A stretch of 64,000 bases of DNA from Caldilineaceae bacterium. GTDB taxonomy: Bacteria > Chloroflexota > Anaerolineae > Caldilineales > Caldilineaceae. Below are positions 37,317 to 45,584 of this stretch, piece by piece. The notes under the pieces are model-generated. The model had not been told where the DNA came from, made no database searches, and saw only the letters and a list, made by a program, of their open reading frames with translations. The translations under genes were made by a program, and so were the position numbers. The stretch is taken from contig JAHBVF010000025.1 in assembly GCA_019637685.1 (NCBI GenBank), positions 42,160 through 106,159 of the forward strand. Direction: 5' to 3'. Numbering within the stretch: the first letter of the stretch is position 1; the number at the start of each line of letters is the position of its first letter.

Positions 37317-38375
37317 TCAATCCTCCCATGCCTTGACTGCAATTTTGATCACTTCTTCATCTCTCAGCCGATAACGCCCGTCCAGCGCCTCGAAGCCTTC
37401 CCGCACCCGCTCCAGGGGCAGCGTATGGCTGACCATTTCGGCGTAGGGATATTCATTCTTTTCCAGAATACGCAGACCGCGCACGAAGTGCTCGTACTGG
37501 CTGCCCCAGATGGCCTCAAAGCGCAGGTTTTTGCGCATCATCAATTGGTTGATGTTGAGTTCAATGGAACCCATATCCACAAAATGGCCCACTTCCACAA
37601 ATGTGCCGCTGCGTTTCACATAGCCCAGTCCTTCGGGCGTGGCGGGCAGAAACCCCGAACACTCAAAGACCACATCCGCGCCCTCTTTTTTGGGCGTATG
37701 CCAGAGGACCTGCTTTGTGCGCTCCTCCACCGAACGCACGTCTTCGATGTTAATCGTTACATCCGCGCCGTATTTCTGCGCCAGTTCCAGCCGTTTGGCC
37801 GGGCCGCCGACGACGATAATCTGGGCCGCGCCCATCAACTTGGCGCAGAGCAGCGTCACCAGCCCAATCGCGCCGCTGCCCTGGACGACGACTGTATCTC
37901 CCAATTTCACCTGGCCGCGCATGGCCGCGTGAACGCCGACGGTGAAAGGTTCGGTCAGCACTGCCACCTCTGGCGAGGCGGTGGTTTTCAGCAGACAGGT
38001 GGTGGGCAAGCCCAGATAAATGTAGTCGGCAAAGCCGCCGTAGAAATGGGGCGCAACGTCCGGAGTTGTGTAAAATCCATACGCGCCATATCCCTGTGTG
38101 CCCGGGGCAAAGATCACCCGATCTCCCTCTTCCAACGCCTGGCCCAAATAGTCCACCGCGCCGCCTGGCCCAATGGCTTCGATGACGCCCACATTTTCGT
38201 GGCCCAGCAGCATCTCGCCCTGAATGCCATTCTGCCAGTTGTGCAGGTCCGTGCCGCAGATACCTGCCAATTCTTGACGCAGCAAAACCTTGCCCGGCTC
38301 CGGGTCCGGCACCGCGTACTCCCGAATCTCAAAGTCCTGCCCGCTGGTTACGACTGCCCTTCCAGTGCGTGTCAT
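37317..38375 (-). CDS. Zinc-dependent alcohol dehydrogenase (MDR family)
   Basis: 352 residues from the ATG preceded by AAGGAGG. Motifs: GICGTDLHNWQNG near the N-terminus, GHENVGVIEAIG for the catalytic zinc site (with Glu after His), and the Rossmann glycines in VVVQGSGAIGLVTLLCAKLM. The structural zinc loop of four Cys seems to be missing. Members oxidise secondary alcohols or polyols such as threonine, sorbitol or galactitol with NAD. It is first in an operon with the NHL propeller; the substrate is probably a sugar-like polyol. Confidence 0.88.
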   Translation of the reverse strand: MTRTGRAVVTSGQDFEIREYAVPDPEPGKVLLRQELAGICGTDLHNWQNGIQGEMLLGHENVGVIEAIGPGGAVDYLGQALEEGDRVIFAPGTQGYGAYGFYTTPDVAPHFYGGFADYIYLGLPTTCLLKTTASPEVAVLTEPFTVGVHAAMRGQVKLGDTVVVQGSGAIGLVTLLCAKLMGAAQIIVVGGPAKRLELAQKYGADVTINIEDVRSVEERTKQVLWHTPKKEGADVVFECSGFLPATPEGLGYVKRSGTFVEVGHFVDMGSIELNINQLMMRKNLRFEAIWGSQYEHFVRGLRILEKNEYPYAEMVSHTLPLERVREGFEALDGRYRLRDEEVIKIAVKAWED

Positions 38376-38392
38376 AGATTCCTCCTTGTAGA

Positions 38393-38435
38393 GCGAACTG
38401 TCAGTTCGCACGGTGCTAGGCAAACTAACAGTTTG
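38393..38435. repeat. Two small palindromes upstream of the DUF4058 gene
   Basis: GCGAACTGTCAGTTCGC (38393-38409) and GCAAACTAACAGTTTGC (about 38420-38435) follow each other. A third relative, CGAACTGCCAGTTCG (39294-39308), sits right after the DUF4058 stop, so the gene is bracketed. Confidence 0.7.
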
Positions 38436-38502
38436 CCCTACAATTGTCGTCGATTTCATGCTATACTTGTGTAGTGTGTGGCTGAACCAAAGGAGAACCG
38501 AT

Positions 38503-39291
38503 ATGCCTTCGCCCTTTCCCGGAATGGACCCCTATCTGGAAAACCCGCGCTTCTGGTCGGACGTACATCAACGTTTGGCAAGTGAAATATCAGATCGATT
38601 GTTGCCCCGTTTACGTCCCAAATATGTAGCCCGATTGATTCCCCGACAGGTGCTGGACCGCCCGGACGAGGAGGAGCTGCGGGTAATATTTCCGGATGTG
38701 GCGATCCGCCAGCTTTCGTCAGAACGCGCGGAACCTCCTGTAGCGGGCATCGGGGCCGGGGTTGTCATCGCCCCCGCGCCGATGAAAGCCGTCAATATCA
38801 TGCGGGTTCCCTTCCGCCAAGTGACAGTTGAGATACGCTCTGTGGGGACGGGTCTGTTGGTGGCGGCGATTGAGATTCTTTCTCCTGTCAATAAACGGCT
38901 GGACGGTGAAGGACGGGAAGCCTATCTGTGTAAGCGGGACACGCTCTTGGGTTCATCGGTTCATCTGCTGGAAATCGATCTGCTACGTCGGGGTGAACGG
39001 CTGCCCGTGGAGCCGCCCATCCCTGCCAGCGCCGACTATGCGGTCGTCCTCAGCCGGGCCGACGCCCGTCTTGATGCTGAAGTCTGGCCGATCGCGCTCG
39101 CCGATCCTTTGCCGGTTGTGCCCCTCCCCCTTTTGCCACCCGATCCAGACGTGGCGTTGGATTTGCAAGCTGTCATTGAATCCATTTACGAGCGCGCAGG
39201 CTACGATCTGGATGTGGACTACTCGGTTCCCCCCTGGCCTCCCCTCAATCCTACACAGTCCGTCTGGGCCGAGAGGGTCTTGCGGCGGTAG
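38503..39291 (+). CDS. DUF4058 protein
   Basis: 262 residues from the ATG preceded by AGGAG. It starts MPSPFPGMDPYLENPRFWSD, the hallmark of DUF4058, and carries VTVEIRSVGTGLLVAAIEIL followed by SPVNK. This D/E...E-x-L-S-P-V-N-K arrangement resembles a PD-(D/E)XK-like core in which a conserved Glu and Lys lie on adjacent strands. The family is common in Chloroflexota, cyanobacteria and planctomycetes and is uncharacterised. Flanking palindromes suggest that the gene with its ends could move as a cassette. Confidence 0.85.
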   Translation: MPSPFPGMDPYLENPRFWSDVHQRLASEISDRLLPRLRPKYVARLIPRQVLDRPDEEELRVIFPDVAIRQLSSERAEPPVAGIGAGVVIAPAPMKAVNIMRVPFRQVTVEIRSVGTGLLVAAIEILSPVNKRLDGEGREAYLCKRDTLLGSSVHLLEIDLLRRGERLPVEPPIPASADYAVVLSRADARLDAEVWPIALADPLPVVPLPLLPPDPDVALDLQAVIESIYERAGYDLDVDYSVPPWPPLNPTQSVWAERVLRR

Positions 39292-39293
39292 GA

Positions 39294-39308
39294 CGAACTG
39301 CCAGTTCG
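39294..39308. repeat. Palindrome CGAACTGCCAGTTCG after DUF4058
   Basis: It begins 3 nt after the DUF4058 stop. It is related to GCGAACTGTCAGTTCGC on the other side of the gene. Confidence 0.65.
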
Positions 39309-39344
39309 CATGGCGAAAAACGGGCCACCAGCCCGCGATACGGT

Positions 39345-40262
39345 TCAGCGTGCATACGCGTTGAACGGATTCCTCTCTGTCAGTTGACGAATCGTCCCCG
39401 CGTCCACGCCCGCGGCCCGCAGTTTGGGCAGGAATGTCTCCACCAGATAGGTGAACGGTTTGGGTACACCGCCGCCCGGCTTGGATGGATCGTACCAGCC
39501 CCGGTCGTGGCTGAGGAGCAATTTGTGGCCGAAGCCTGCATCCAGCAGCCGCTGAATGCGTTGGATATACGCTTCGTCGCTCTGGCCGCCGCCGATGGCG
39601 TCGTATTCCAGCCACGCGCCCCGCTGGGCCATCTCCAGATGCAGGGCAAAGTCCGGCTCGTTCTGGGTGTGAATCCAGATGAAGCGCTCGGCTGTGTAGC
39701 CGGCCCCTTCCAGAATATCCAACTGATCTCGCACCACCCGCCCGCGGATAGTGTGGCTGCCGATGACAGCGTTGGTGGCTTTGCCTGCTTTGGCCGCAGC
39801 CCGCAGCACCTTTGCCTCGGCGTCAGTAATGCCGTCATCCCCCGCGCTCACTTTGATCCAGGCCGCCTGCACGCCGCTCTCTTCGATCTCGCCGATCAAT
39901 TCCTCCAGCATCCAATCGGCCAGGCCCTCCGCGGTTGCCTCGTGCGCCCAGGGAGGAATCCACGGCTCCCGATAGATACCGGTTGGCACGATGACGGGCA
40001 GGCCAGTTGCTTCGGAGACAGCCCGGTCGATGTCTGCCCGACGCCCCACGCCCACCGGTGTACATTCCACCAGTGCGGTAACGCCCTGAGTTTGTATCTT
40101 CTCAATTTCCGGGGCCATCACCGGGATGACCTCTTCCGGCGTGGCCCCGCGCCAGTTTTCTTCGTCAATCGGGCCGAGATCGACGAAGATGTGTTCGTGG
40201 GGCAAAATCAGCCCCAACTGATCTGCGGTGCGGGGGCCGAGGGTTGTGATGAGATGGGCCAC
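39345..40262 (-). CDS. Phosphotriesterase-family hydrolase
   Basis: 305 residues from a GTG at 40262, with AGGAG 5 nt upstream. Metal ligands of the amidohydrolase superfamily are visible: GLILPHEHIFVDLG (H-x-H), a Lys in AAWIKVSAGDDG (carbamylated-Lys position), His in AVIGSHTI and in FIWIHTQNE, and Asp in LLLSHDRGWYDP. Members of this branch are usually lactonases or esterases rather than organophosphate hydrolases. With sugar-acid enzymes nearby, hydrolysis of a sugar lactone is a reasonable guess. Confidence 0.88.
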   Translation of the reverse strand: MAHLITTLGPRTADQLGLILPHEHIFVDLGPIDEENWRGATPEEVIPVMAPEIEKIQTQGVTALVECTPVGVGRRADIDRAVSEATGLPVIVPTGIYREPWIPPWAHEATAEGLADWMLEELIGEIEESGVQAAWIKVSAGDDGITDAEAKVLRAAAKAGKATNAVIGSHTIRGRVVRDQLDILEGAGYTAERFIWIHTQNEPDFALHLEMAQRGAWLEYDAIGGGQSDEAYIQRIQRLLDAGFGHKLLLSHDRGWYDPSKPGGGVPKPFTYLVETFLPKLRAAGVDAGTIRQLTERNPFNAYAR

Positions 40263-40445
40263 GGGTGCTCCTGTGGGGCGGGGATGGGTAGCTCGTTGTA
40301 TTATCCAACAGTCATAACAGATGCGCAAGGCAGATTTTTCTGTTCGTTGCGCTATTTCTTTGAATTTGAAGTGTCGCGCAAGATCACATACAATCCAGTC
40401 AGCAATCCCAGTGCAGAAGGGACATCGGAAGGGTGGCTGGAGAAG

Positions 40446-40889
40446 ATGGCTAGAATCGTTCGCTATCAGGGCGCAATTGTGCAGGGCGGGAAAGTTTTGC
40501 TCATCCGCCATCGCGCCCACGACACGGGCAAAAGCTATTGGCTTTTTCCCGGCGGCGGCATTGAAGAAGACGAAACCGAAGAGGAATGCGTGGAACGGGA
40601 AATGTGGGAGGAGACAAATCTGCGTGTCTCCGCCACATACCTGCTTTTGGAAGAACCAGCCGACCCGGGCGGGGTGTACAAGCGGCGTAAAACGTTTCTT
40701 TGTTCTGTGCTCTCGGGCACAGCCGCGCCGGGCTACGAACCGGAAGAGGACGCGGCCGCGGCCTATGGCATTGTAGAGGTGGCCTGGCTTGATCTGCGCG
40801 ACGAGAGCGGTTGGCCGGAGCTGGCAAAAAATGACAAAATCACCTATCCCCAACTGCTCTCCGTGCAGCGTGCCCTGGGCTATCTGTAA
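40446..40889 (+). CDS. Nudix hydrolase
   Basis: 147 residues from the ATG at 40446. The Nudix box is complete: [20 protein letters not shown] followed by E-T-N-L, matching GX5EX7REUXEEXGU. These enzymes hydrolyse nucleoside-diphosphate-linked compounds. The stop overlaps the ATG of the alkyltransferase gene by one base, so the two are coupled, which fits a nucleotide-pool or DNA-damage-related role. Confidence 0.9.
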   Translation: MARIVRYQGAIVQGGKVLLIRHRAHDTGKSYWLFPGGGIEEDETEEECVEREMWEETNLRVSATYLLLEEPADPGGVYKRRKTFLCSVLSGTAAPGYEPEEDAAAAYGIVEVAWLDLRDESGWPELAKNDKITYPQLLSVQRALGYL

Positions 40890-41356
40890 TGGATGACCTA
40901 CTGTTTGCCTACGCCGAGTCGCCGGTGGGACTGGTGGAGATTGGCTGTTCTGGCGTGGGTCTGGCTGTGCTCAATTTTGTGGAAGAAGCGCACCATTCCC
41001 CAGCGGTCACGCCTCTGCTCACCGACGCCGCCCGACAGATTGACGCCTACTTTGCCCAGAAGCTGTCGGTCTTTGATCTCCCGCTGGACCTGCGCGGCAC
41101 TGACTTTCAGCGCCGGGTCTGGGCGCAACTGCTCACCGTCCCTTTCGGCCAGACCGCCACCTATCTGGACATTGCCCTGGCGCTGGGAAATCCCCAGGCC
41201 GTGCGCGCGGTGGGCGCGGCCAATGGGCGAAATCCTGTGTCGATTGTCGTGCCCTGCCACCGCATTATCGGCAGCGACGGCGAACTCATCGGCTACGGCG
41301 GCGGTCTCTGGCGCAAAGAGTGGCTGCTGCGCCACGAAGGCGCGTTGCTGTTGTAG
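40889..41356 (+). CDS. ogt: Methylated-DNA-protein cysteine methyltransferase
   Basis: 155 residues. The active-site motif is V-V-P-C-H-R-I-I-G (Cys acceptor) and the DNA-binding helix reads [30 protein letters not shown] before it is also diagnostic. It removes alkyl groups from O6-alkylguanine by suicidal transfer to the cysteine. Translationally coupled to the Nudix gene (TAATG). Confidence 0.95.
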   Translation: MDDLLFAYAESPVGLVEIGCSGVGLAVLNFVEEAHHSPAVTPLLTDAARQIDAYFAQKLSVFDLPLDLRGTDFQRRVWAQLLTVPFGQTATYLDIALALGNPQAVRAVGAANGRNPVSIVVPCHRIIGSDGELIGYGGGLWRKEWLLRHEGALLL

Positions 41357-41439
41357 GAATAGAACGCGGATAAGGCGGATTGAAGCGGATAGAAAACCTG
41401 CTACTTGCCACTGACCACCTCCCACCGACGGAGCTTCCT

Positions 41440-42210
41440 ATGCCTGATCTTCTCGACCTTTCCGACAAGAAAATCCTCATCACCGGCGGCGCAGGCGCGA
41501 TTGGCCGTGTGGTGGTGGACGTGCTGTCCAGCCACGGCGCGACCGTCGTTGCTAACGATGTGGTGGCCGCGGCCGATGCCCACGCGGCCCTGCCCCACGG
41601 GGAGAATGTCCGCTATATCCAGGCCGATGCCACCGATGCCGCCGAAGTCGAGCGACTCTACGCCGCGATGGAGCAGACCGTCGGTCTTCCCAATGTCGTC
41701 TGCTGTCACACGGGAATGGTAGGCGCATATTCCGTGCAGGACTATCCACTGGCCGAGTTCGACAGTTTGATGAATCTGAACGTCCGTTCCTCTTTTGTCA
41801 TCGCCCAGACCGCGGCCAAGCGCTGGATAGCCGCGGGCACACCGGGGCTTCTCATCTTCACTACTTCCTGGGTGCAGGACGTGCCCTGGCCGGAGATCAC
41901 CCCCTACAACGCCAGCAAAGCCGCGATGAAAGCGCTGATGCGGGGTTTTGCCCGCGAACTTGCCCCCCACAATATTCGGGCCAACGCGGTTGCGCCGGGG
42001 ATTGTGGGGGTGGGGATGGCCAAACGTCAATGGGACACGGACCCCAGCTACCAGGCCCGTGCCCGCAAAGCCATCCCGCTGGGCCAGATGCAGACACCCG
42101 AATCCGTCGCCCACGCCTTTCTCTACCTCTGCTCCCCCCTGGCTGCCTATATGACAGGCTCGGTGCTGCTGGTAGACGGCGGATGCAGTCTCTATCCGAT
42201 GGATGAATAG
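41440..42210 (+). CDS. Short-chain dehydrogenase/reductase
   Basis: 256 residues. Classical SDR features: the cofactor loop ITGGAGAIGRVVVDVL, an N-N-A-G-like region replaced by CCHTGMVGAY, catalytic Ser in FTTSWVQDVPW, Y-N-A-S-K as the YxxxK motif, and AVAPGIVGVGM. The C-terminus LLVDGGCSLYP is typical. Oxidoreductase acting on a hydroxyl or keto group with NAD(P). It precedes the dehydratase and LarA-like genes in the same direction, so an operon for a sugar-acid route is likely. The start was chosen at the first Met before DLSDKKILITGG. Confidence 0.92.
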   Translation: MPDLLDLSDKKILITGGAGAIGRVVVDVLSSHGATVVANDVVAAADAHAALPHGENVRYIQADATDAAEVERLYAAMEQTVGLPNVVCCHTGMVGAYSVQDYPLAEFDSLMNLNVRSSFVIAQTAAKRWIAAGTPGLLIFTTSWVQDVPWPEITPYNASKAAMKALMRGFARELAPHNIRANAVAPGIVGVGMAKRQWDTDPSYQARARKAIPLGQMQTPESVAHAFLYLCSPLAAYMTGSVLLVDGGCSLYPMDE

Positions 42211-42218
42211 AATAAAAA

Positions 42219-42260
42219 GTGATTGGGTGATTGCCTCAAATGACCCAATCACCCAATCAC
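42219..42260. repeat. Palindrome GTGATTGGGTGATT / AATCACCCAATCAC
   Basis: Perfect 14 bp arms with a 14 nt loop between the SDR and dehydratase genes. Each arm repeats the word GTGATTGG. Confidence 0.85.
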
Positions 42261-42290
42261 CACCTTTACCCACCCCCCAAGAGAAACCCT

Positions 42291-43457
42291 ATGCGAATCA
42301 CAAATGTCAAAACCTTCCTCGTCGAAGGTGTGAAGTACAACTGGACACTGATCAAAATTGAGACAGACGCGGGCATCCACGGCTGGGGCGAAGCGACCAA
42401 TTGGCCCGGTTCTCCCCTGATCGAAGCCGCCTGCCAGCACGTGGGGCGCTATATCGTCGGCCAGGATGCCCGACGTATCGATTTCCTGTGGACCAAACTG
42501 TACCGGGATATGAATTGGATGGGCCAGGCCGGCCCCCTGCTTTCGGCCATCAGTGCTGTGGACATCGCGCTTTGGGACATCAAAGGCAAAGCACTGGGGG
42601 CACCGGTCTATGAACTGTTGGGCGGGGCCTACCGCCAGCGCATCCAACTCTATGCCAATTATTGGTTCATCGACGGCGGCCACCGGGCCGAGGACTACGC
42701 GCGCCAGGCGCGGGAGGTGGTAGCGCAAGGCTTTACCGCCCTGAAGTTCGATCCCTTTGCCCACATTAATTATGGCTACGGCAACGACCTGAACGATAAC
42801 AACGGATTGAGTGAAGAACAGAAGCGGCTCGCCATCAGTTTGGTGGCCGCGGTGGGCGAAGCCGTGGGACGGGATGTGGCTATGGCGATTGAGACCCACG
42901 CCTTTCTCAACGGGCCGACAGCAGTGGAAATGGCCCACCGGCTGGCCGAGTTGGATGTGAACTTTATGTGGTACGAGGAACCCGCCTTGCCGGAGACGCC
43001 GGAAGCCATCGCCGACATCCGCGCCCGCATTCCCATCCCCGTCTGCGTAGGTGAGCGCTTGCACAGCCGTTTTATGGCAAAGCGCATTCTGGACCTGCAC
43101 GCGGCTGATATTCTGATGCCAGATATCACCCGTTGCGGTGGCATCAGCGAAATGCGCAAGATTGCCACGATGGCTGAAGCCTATAACATTCCTATTGCCC
43201 CCCATAACCCGAATGGACCTTTTTCCAGCATCGCTTCTGCCCACGTGATGGCGACCATTCCCAATTTCTTCCGCCAGGAATTTATGCTGAAGGATGTGCC
43301 CTGGCGGGATGAATGCCTCTCCCATCCCATCCCCATTGAGGAGGGCTACTTTGTTGTGCCGGATCGCCCTGGCCTGGGCTTTGATGTGGATGAAAGCGTT
43401 CTGGCCCGCCATCCCGGCCTGCGCATCCCCCCCACGGATCGGACATTTTACGTTTAA
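42291..43457 (+). CDS. Mandelate racemase/muconate lactonizing family dehydratase
   Basis: 388 residues. An enolase-superfamily N-terminal capping domain (MRITNVKTFLVEGVKYNW) is followed by the barrel. Metal ligands are expected at MAIETHAF, FMWYEEPALPE and VGERLHSRF, and the catalytic His at IAPHNPNGPF. The pattern is closest to the D-galactonate/gluconate dehydratase side of the mandelate racemase subgroup, which abstracts the alpha-proton of a sugar acid and eliminates water. It lies between the SDR and the LarA-like gene on the same strand. Confidence 0.9.
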   Translation: MRITNVKTFLVEGVKYNWTLIKIETDAGIHGWGEATNWPGSPLIEAACQHVGRYIVGQDARRIDFLWTKLYRDMNWMGQAGPLLSAISAVDIALWDIKGKALGAPVYELLGGAYRQRIQLYANYWFIDGGHRAEDYARQAREVVAQGFTALKFDPFAHINYGYGNDLNDNNGLSEEQKRLAISLVAAVGEAVGRDVAMAIETHAFLNGPTAVEMAHRLAELDVNFMWYEEPALPETPEAIADIRARIPIPVCVGERLHSRFMAKRILDLHAADILMPDITRCGGISEMRKIATMAEAYNIPIAPHNPNGPFSSIASAHVMATIPNFFRQEFMLKDVPWRDECLSHPIPIEEGYFVVPDRPGLGFDVDESVLARHPGLRIPPTDRTFYV

Positions 43458-43489
43458 TATCCAGGAATTTCCCCTACAGGAGTTGTGAA

Positions 43490-44758
43490 GTGAGAATCCA
43501 TCTGCAATATGGCCGGGACGGGCTGGACGTGGACCTGCCCAGCGAAAATGTGACTGTCCTGCGTCCCCAATTTGTGCCGGGGCTGGTCGATGAGCACGCG
43601 GGCTTTGTAGACGCGGTGCGAGCACCCATTGGCACAGGCCCTCTGCGGGAGAAGATCGCGGCCACCGATCGGGTGGCTGTCGTCATCGCCGACGGAACCC
43701 GCGCCCTGCCTTCGGATCGGCTCCTGCCTTGGCTCTTTGCTGAACTGGGCCACGTGCCCGCCGACAATTTTACGGTCATCCTCGGCACAGGAACCCACCG
43801 GCCCAACACACTGCAGGAGATCGCCGGGATTGTGGGGCCAGAAGTCGCGGCCGGCTACCGGGTGATCAACCACAACGCCTACGAGAAGTCCACAATGGCC
43901 GAAGTTTGCCCCGCGTCGGAAGGCATCCCGGCCCTGTGGATGAACCGGGAATATGTGGAGGCGGATCGGCGCATTCTCGTCGGTTTTATCGAGCCTCACT
44001 TTATGGCGGGCTATTCCGGCGGCTACAAAGCTGTTTTTCCGGGCGTGGCGGACTTGACTTCGATTCTGCACTACCACCGGGCCGAGATGATCGGTCATCC
44101 CCGCAGCGCCTGGGGTGTGTTGGAAGGCAACCCCACCCAGGCGCATATCCGCAAAATGGGGTCAGCCCTGCCCGTGGATTTTCTGCTCAATGTGACCCTC
44201 AACCACCAGCAGCAGATCACCCGTTTCTACTGCGGGGATGTGATCGCCGCGCACGAGGCTGGCTGTGCTTTTGCCAAAGCCACGGCAATGGTGGCCTCTC
44301 CCCGGCGCTATCCGCTGGTCATCACCACCAACAGCGGCTACCCGTTGGATCAGAATTTGTATCAATCGGTGAAGGGGATGTGCGCGGCCGCGGAAATTGT
44401 GGAAGTGGGGGGCGAGATCGTGACAGTGGCCCGTTGCAACGACGGTTTCCCCAGCCACGGCAACTTTGCCGCGATGCTGGCGGAATACGGCTCGGCCCAG
44501 GCAATGCTGGACGCCATCTACACGCCGGGGTTTCATCTGCTGGATCAGTGGCAGGTGCAGAAACTGGCCCAGGTGTTGCTGCAAGCGAAAGTTTCACTCT
44601 ATAGCGAACTGTCGTCAGCGCAGGCACGCCAGGCCCATCTGACGCCGATTGGGGATTTGAACGAGTACTTGCGCCAGCGGGTGATGGAGTTGGGGCCGGA
44701 TACAGCGATTGCCGTCCTGCCCGAGGGGCCGATGACGATTCCGTATATTGAGGAATAA
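43490..44758 (+). CDS. LarA-type nickel-pincer racemase/epimerase
   Basis: 422 residues from a GTG at 43490, with CAGGAG about 8 nt upstream. Key LarA residues align: D68 and R71 (VIADGTRALP), H103 and R104 (LGTGTHRPN), H170 and K180 (EPHFMAGYSGGYKAVFPG). The lysine is the one that carries the nickel-pincer nucleotide. LarA homologues racemise lactate, malate or aromatic hydroxyacids or epimerise sugar acids. The neighbouring enolase-type dehydratase and SDR favour a sugar-acid 2-epimerase. The cofactor genes larB, larC and larE are not in the window. Confidence 0.9.
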   Translation: MRIHLQYGRDGLDVDLPSENVTVLRPQFVPGLVDEHAGFVDAVRAPIGTGPLREKIAATDRVAVVIADGTRALPSDRLLPWLFAELGHVPADNFTVILGTGTHRPNTLQEIAGIVGPEVAAGYRVINHNAYEKSTMAEVCPASEGIPALWMNREYVEADRRILVGFIEPHFMAGYSGGYKAVFPGVADLTSILHYHRAEMIGHPRSAWGVLEGNPTQAHIRKMGSALPVDFLLNVTLNHQQQITRFYCGDVIAAHEAGCAFAKATAMVASPRRYPLVITTNSGYPLDQNLYQSVKGMCAAAEIVEVGGEIVTVARCNDGFPSHGNFAAMLAEYGSAQAMLDAIYTPGFHLLDQWQVQKLAQVLLQAKVSLYSELSSAQARQAHLTPIGDLNEYLRQRVMELGPDTAIAVLPEGPMTIPYIEE

Positions 44759-44759
44759 G

Positions 44760-45116
44760 CTACGGTTGCTCAGCAGGGCTGACAAAGGCTTTGGCAAAAA
44801 ATTCATCCGCGTCCAGTGAATCCTGCCAGCGTCGATGCCATTCGACCGAATCGAGGATTGGGCGTTGCGGGAGAGCGAGAAAATGAGCAGCCTCTATTGG
44901 GCCTAATGCCTGAAACAGCGCTTCTATCGCACGCTCAATCATTGCATCTTCGGGTAGATATGTGTGAACTGTCATTTCAAACCCTCTTTCTCGCAATAGG
45001 CAATCGGTGTACCCGTCCAAATTTGTAAACCGAGCCGGGCGCATTGATGCAACAATCTGTCGTCTACTGTAACAAAATGGGTCTTCTAAATAAACGAAAT
45101 GCACAGAGTTTGCCAT
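44760..45116 (-). CDS. Hypothetical protein
   Basis: 118 residues from the ATG preceded by AGAGGCG. I do not recognise the family. It starts MANSVHFVYLEDPFCYSR, and the middle is VHTYLPEDAMIERAIEALFQ with a conserved-looking W-H-R-R-W near the C-terminus. The protein is acidic and soluble. It is convergent with the LarA-like gene (stops are 1 bp apart) and faces a degraded gene on its other side. Confidence 0.55.
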   Translation of the reverse strand: MANSVHFVYLEDPFCYSRRQIVASMRPARFTNLDGYTDCLLRERGFEMTVHTYLPEDAMIERAIEALFQALGPIEAAHFLALPQRPILDSVEWHRRWQDSLDADEFFAKAFVSPAEQP

Positions 45117-45231
45117 TGATTCGCCTCTTGACTTCCGAATCCGATGTGCCCTGAATAGCCCCATTATAGCATCTAGCAGTACCATCGCAGCAAACCTTTG
45201 GGAGATTACCGAATGGTTAGTATACGATCCA

Positions 45232-45537
45232 CCCATCGGGGATCGGGCGACCGACGAGAAGGTTTTTGCCAAAGGGCTGCGCAACGCGGTGGGACTGGCG
45301 ATTCATCCCAAAACCGGGACGATCTCTTTATCGCCTTCCACGGCTCGTGGAACCGCAGCGAACCCACGGGCTACAAAGTTGTGCGTCTGGCTTTTGAGAA
45401 CGGCCAACCCGCGGCCCAGGTGGAGGATTTCATCACTGGTTGGCTGCAAGCCGATGGCTCAGCCAGTGGGCGCAGACGGCGCGCTCTACATCAGCGATGA
45501 CAAAGGCGGGATTGTCTATCGGGTGGAGTATAACTGA
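45232..45537 (+). pseudogene. Remnant of a PQQ-dependent glucose/sorbosone dehydrogenase
   Basis: Only the last 100 or so codons of a roughly 400-residue family member remain. One frame gives KVFAKGLRNAVGLAIHPKTG. At about 45318 the homology shifts to another frame (DDLFIAFHGSWNRSEPTGYK). At about 45460 it returns to the first (GADGALYISDDKGGIVYRVE). Two frameshifts and a missing N-terminus leave it non-functional. No intact copy is in the window. Confidence 0.8.
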
Positions 45538-45584
45538 GTGATGCGCGAACCAGTATCACTACCAGTTCACGCATTACGCATCAC
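45538..45584. repeat. Palindrome of GTGATGCG words
   Basis: GTGATGCGCGAAC on the left pairs with GTTCACGCATTACGCATCAC on the right, the right arm having one extra 7 nt word. Located between the pseudogene and the glycosyltransferase stop. Related to the palindromes at 47909 and 48887. Confidence 0.7.

Noticed and set aside
36861..38474. 537-codon plus-strand frame
   Set aside because: Antisense to the NHL propeller and zinc dehydrogenase genes, spans both of them, and shows no recognisable domain.
42231..42290. Upstream extension of the dehydratase gene
   Set aside because: It would run through half of a palindrome and add Pro/His-rich residues not seen in the family; the ATG at 42291 fits the enolase-superfamily N-terminus.
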